Below, one piece after another: positions 61,461 through 64,000 of a DNA stretch of 64,000 bases (position 1 is its first letter; the number at the start of each line of letters is the position of its first letter). Both the position numbers and the translations under genes were made by a program. The notes below the pieces were generated by a model. It was not told the origin of the DNA. It saw only the letters and a program-made list of their open reading frames with translations, and did no database searches. Source of the stretch: Nematopogon swammerdamellus (Eukaryota; Arthropoda; Insecta; Lepidoptera; Adelidae); assembly GCA_946902875.1 (NCBI GenBank), contig OX336345.1, positions 6,727,395 to 6,791,394 of the forward strand, written 5' to 3'.

Positions 61461-64000
61461 ATGGACTCTGCCGCTGTCGCCTCCACCAGCCGCGGCGCCG
61501 CCTCTGCCGCTGTCGCCTCCACCAGCCGCGGCGCCGCCTCTGCCGCTGTCGTCGCCTCCACCAGCCGCGGCGCCGCCTCTGCCGCTGTCGTGGCCTCCAC
61601 CAGCCGCGGCGCCGCCTCTGCCGCTGTCGCCTCCACCAGCCGAGGCGCCGCGACAGTGATAAGGAAGAGACCGTTTACTGACATTGAAAAGGAGCTTCTT
61701 TCTACAATTGTAAGCCGCTATATGGCTATCGTCGAAAACCGAAAAACGGATGGAGTTTCGAGCCAAAAGAAAGAAGCAGTGTGGAATAAAATTACCACAG
61801 AATACAATAGTGCTGCGATTATTTCGGAAAAAGTAAGTACCAATCATGTATTCTAAACGTGTTCTTTTTCAGTTCTGCCGAACCCGAATGATTTCTTATT
61901 TGTTGCTAACAACACAAATGGTTATTGCAATCTAGTACACATGCACACAAAATAAGGTTGTATTGTAACGTCACTCGGTAGGTATATAGATATGCGAAGG
62001 CAGCTCAACTCACATAGCGATGCGACTGAACTGCTAGTATATTCATTATCTACCTCTATAAAATGCAATGTCTGCCGTTATTTCTTTCGGTCTGTCCGAG
62101 CATCGCTTTTTTATTTTAAAGGAAGTGAGCAGAAAGGTGAGAGCGGTCGGGGAGAGATGTGTGCTAGAAGTCTGTCTGTTCCCTCATGATTTGTGAACCA
62201 CTGATCGGAGTTTAGTTGACTTTTTTCTACATGTAGCTTGATATGTCCCGCAGGTTATAGGTTATTTACAATCACGCTAAATAACATAGAGACTGAACAG
62301 CTAGCGGGCGGAAATGTGGAACAGGTGATAGTCTTGTTATAATGCTACTTACATTTCTTTTTTCAGGCGAATGCAAAGCAACTGAAAAAGCTGTGGATCA
62401 ATTTAAAAGCCAGAGCAAGGGAAGGGAGGACGAAGGAAAACCAGAGAAATTATACCGGCGGCGGCCCGAGCATCCCGGACATGGATCCGGAAGCGCAGCA
62501 CGTGCTAGCGACCCTGCCGAGCCTGATGCCCACCATCGCCGTAGACTTCGATAGTGACAACATACAAGGTTTGTCCATATTATTTACTTTTTTATGGAAA
62601 CAGACACGGTTGGCTACATCACCCACAGCATCCGTGATGTCAGCCCATAACGCAGAGAAACCGAGCACCCTTTTGTTGTTGACATTGGGCTTTTGAGAAC
62701 CCATCGATTCTCAAAATTGTTTCTTTATCGCACCTAGCGTTTCTCATTTCCCGGGGTTTTTACGATCCCGGGACCCGGGAATGAAAAATCCCGATTCCCG
62801 GGAAATCCCGATTCCCTAGTCGCACCGCTACGGTGTGGAACTGTCTCCCGGCGAGTGTGTTTCCAGAATCCTTTAACCTGGGTGTCTTCAAACGTCGTAT
62901 CAACGGGCTAGACAGCCTAGCAACAGTCCGCAAATCTGCTGGCATGGCGCCTCACTGAGCGTGGTTTCGCGAGGAGAGGGTTTTTGGCTCTGTCGACTGT
63001 ATCATTGGTCCTTCGACACAGCCACCCATGTTGGTTTACATAAAAAAAAAACAGGAAACGTCTATCCGGCTGTAGTGTCGTCCCTGTCGCACAGAGACGT
63101 GTGAGTTGTGCGAGGAGACGACGCTCTATAACCGGATTGTCTCTAAAGCTCGTTGATGTACATTATTTACTGCCGAGTACATATGTATACTAAATTTAAC
63201 TGAAATATGTTAACCATTTAAAGTTATGAAGGAACATACCTACATACAGACAGGATTAATGTGCTGCGTCTTTTGTGTATTTAGTGGATAGCAAAATATA
63301 TGGAAAATATTTGGACAGCTGGTAGGCAATAAAGTAATATTTAAAGGCAGGCAGGCTGCTGGAAGAAAGACAAACTACAATAAAAATGAATGCAGGAAGG
63401 TTGTAAAACAGATGGTCAGACAGGCAGCATAGCTATTCCTTAATCCTTAGTTATTTTTTTTAAGATTATCCTCATGATGTGCATTTATGTCTACTGCAGT
63501 AAAGTTCAATTTAGCATAATAAAAAATAGTCTCTTGGAAATTACCAATAGCACAGAGCAAAAAAATGCATTATTATTTTTATGGCCTTCTACTGGATTCC
63601 CAAGAACTATACTAGCTCATTAGTGGTCAAAGTCCTAGTGAACATTTTATTGCTTTGCAGATATTGTTTTCTCACTGAAAAGTTCTCCTTATTTTATTAC
63701 ATCCTGGTAAAAGGTGCATGCAAGGTACCTACTTATTTATATAATATTTGACCATTTATTTATTTACAGGACCAGACACAGAGAGAGACAACAATGACAA
63801 TTCATGGAGGCACAATAATAGTAGTCCTACGACATCGGCAGCTGCAATGAATGCTTCGTATGGCACACCGATGGACGAGGACCAAGATACAATTCCGATT
63901 GTCATTGAAGTCGGTTCGGACCCCACCCCTGTATTTGACGGAGGGTACGACACACCTTCTCGGCCCCAGCGCACCCGACTACTGCAGGACAACCCTCTGC
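61461..64000 (+). CDS. Myb/SANT-like DNA-binding domain protein, 3' end outside the window
   Basis: Three exons: 61461-61832, 62367-62568, 63770-64000 and beyond. Junctions are GAAAAA|GTAAGT, TTTTTCAG|GCG, CAAG|GTTTGT and TTTACAG|GAC; the frame is kept (phases 0 and 1). Residues 3-64 are five Ser/Ala-rich repeats. Residues ~69-158 form a Myb/SANT-like domain of the Myb_DNA-bind_5 type: RPFTDIEKELL, Trp108 in EAVWNKI, QLKKLWINLKARAR with Trp134, then TGGGP at 154-158, the usual end of this domain. The rest is acidic and unrecognised; 268 residues are visible. Such proteins are nuclear DNA-binding regulators, very numerous in Lepidoptera, some derived from transposon accessory genes. Start uncertain: the ATG at 61461 fits best, an in-frame ATG at 61248 is possible. 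Intron 2 holds SINE A and LINE H pieces. Confidence 0.85.
61467..61652 (+). repeat. coding minisatellite, 36/39-bp units
   Basis: Five in-frame units of SAAVASTSRGAA or SAAVVASTSRGAA (12 or 13 residues). DNA units are almost identical (GCCGCTGTCGCCTCCACCAG ...), and the 3-bp length difference keeps the frame. Confidence 0.9.
62367..62568 (+). CDS. exon 2 of the Myb/SANT-like gene
   Basis: Codes ANAKQLKKLWINLKARAREG through GGGPSIPDMDPEAQHVL to DFDSDNIQ plus one base. It carries the second half of the DNA-binding domain, including the conserved QLKKxWxNLK helix. Confidence 0.85.
62588..62655 (-). mobile_element. SINE A tail fragment in intron 2
   Basis: TTATGGAAACAGACACGGTT through GTGATGTCAGCCCATAACGC; only the tail half remains. 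Confidence 0.75.
62815..63052 (+). mobile_element. LINE H 3' end in intron 2
   Basis: Translates in part as VWNCLPASVFPESFNLGVFK then RRINGL, the WN-LP-FP-FKR-IN pattern ending many LINE reverse transcriptases, followed by CACAGCCACCCATGTTGGTT and TACATAAAAAAAAAA. The tail is like that of SINE G. This copy is the cleanest of its family here. Confidence 0.7.
63053..63769. other. rest of intron 2
   Basis: AT-rich, ends in TTTATTTATTTACAG, a good acceptor. A (GCAG)n-like stretch is near 63347-63370. Confidence 0.5.
63770..64000 (+). CDS. exon 3 of the Myb/SANT-like gene, cut by the window end
   Basis: Open to the last base in the frame expected from exon 2 (GPDTERDNNDNSWRHNNSS ... RPQRTRLLQDNPL). 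Low-complexity Asp/Asn/Ser-rich start, then an acidic part. The stop lies outside. Confidence 0.8.

Noticed and set aside
61157..61681. 174-codon frame overlapping the Myb/SANT-like exon
   Set aside because: Shifted reading of the same minisatellite (RRRLCRCR repeats); the frame with correct splice continuity and a domain is the one starting at 61461.

Overview
The window reads as repeat-dense, AT-rich nuclear DNA from an insect, most likely a moth or butterfly. The evidence is a set of repeat motifs typical of Lepidoptera: RTE-like 3' ends reading CCAGCAGTGGAC followed by (GATGAT)n, CGCGGCTTCGCTCGCG elements, the CCCTTAGTCGCCTTTTACGAC module and the ACCGACTT-AAAAA-GGAGGTTATC repeat. Gene structures have short coding exons with GTAAGT-type donors. 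There is nothing bacterial: no operons, no CRISPR array, and no intact free-standing tRNA or rRNA gene that I can see.

Cellular coding sequence is sparse. The best gene is at the right edge (61461-64000, + strand, running out of the window): three exons encoding a Myb/SANT-like DNA-binding protein whose N-terminus is an in-frame Ser/Ala minisatellite. A CpG-rich promoter-like segment and a first exon of THAP zinc-finger type lie at 50755-50954. A 137-bp coding-like internal exon of an unrecognised Cys-containing protein lies at 1455-1591. Short coding-looking remnants such as 48937-49137 are doubtful.

The rest is mobile DNA, much of it nested. An apparently intact hAT-type transposon (11627-14550) has matching terminal inverted repeats, an 8-bp target duplication and an uninterrupted 754-aa transposase. 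A 5'-truncated non-LTR retrotransposon with a frameshifted reverse transcriptase (27002-28740) sits, with its 6-bp target duplication, inside an older repeat that also carries a Harbinger-like MITE. That MITE occurs four times. Three copies of a C-terminal domain family known from invertebrate mobile-element proteins (near 4.4, 46.1 and 56 kb) share a 3' end.

The most abundant repeats are SINEs. Family A (about 370 bp, some 15 copies or fragments) has a head joining a tRNA-like A box to a block closely resembling the 3' half of insect 5S rRNA. It shares a central body with family G, which has a different 3' tail that resembles the 3' end of a LINE also present here. At least three inferred head types and two tails are combined on one core.

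Numerous foldback elements occur (5243, 5553, 6154, 10511, 25756, 32711, 33940, 38823, 42204 and others). At 22.9-24.3 kb two large palindromes lie side by side: 68-bp tandem arrays in opposite orientations, then a near-perfect 437-bp palindrome. A strict 100-bp tandem array (51641-52240) lies in the putative first intron of the THAP gene.

All calls come from reading the sequence by eye. Family names are from recalled motifs, not from searches.
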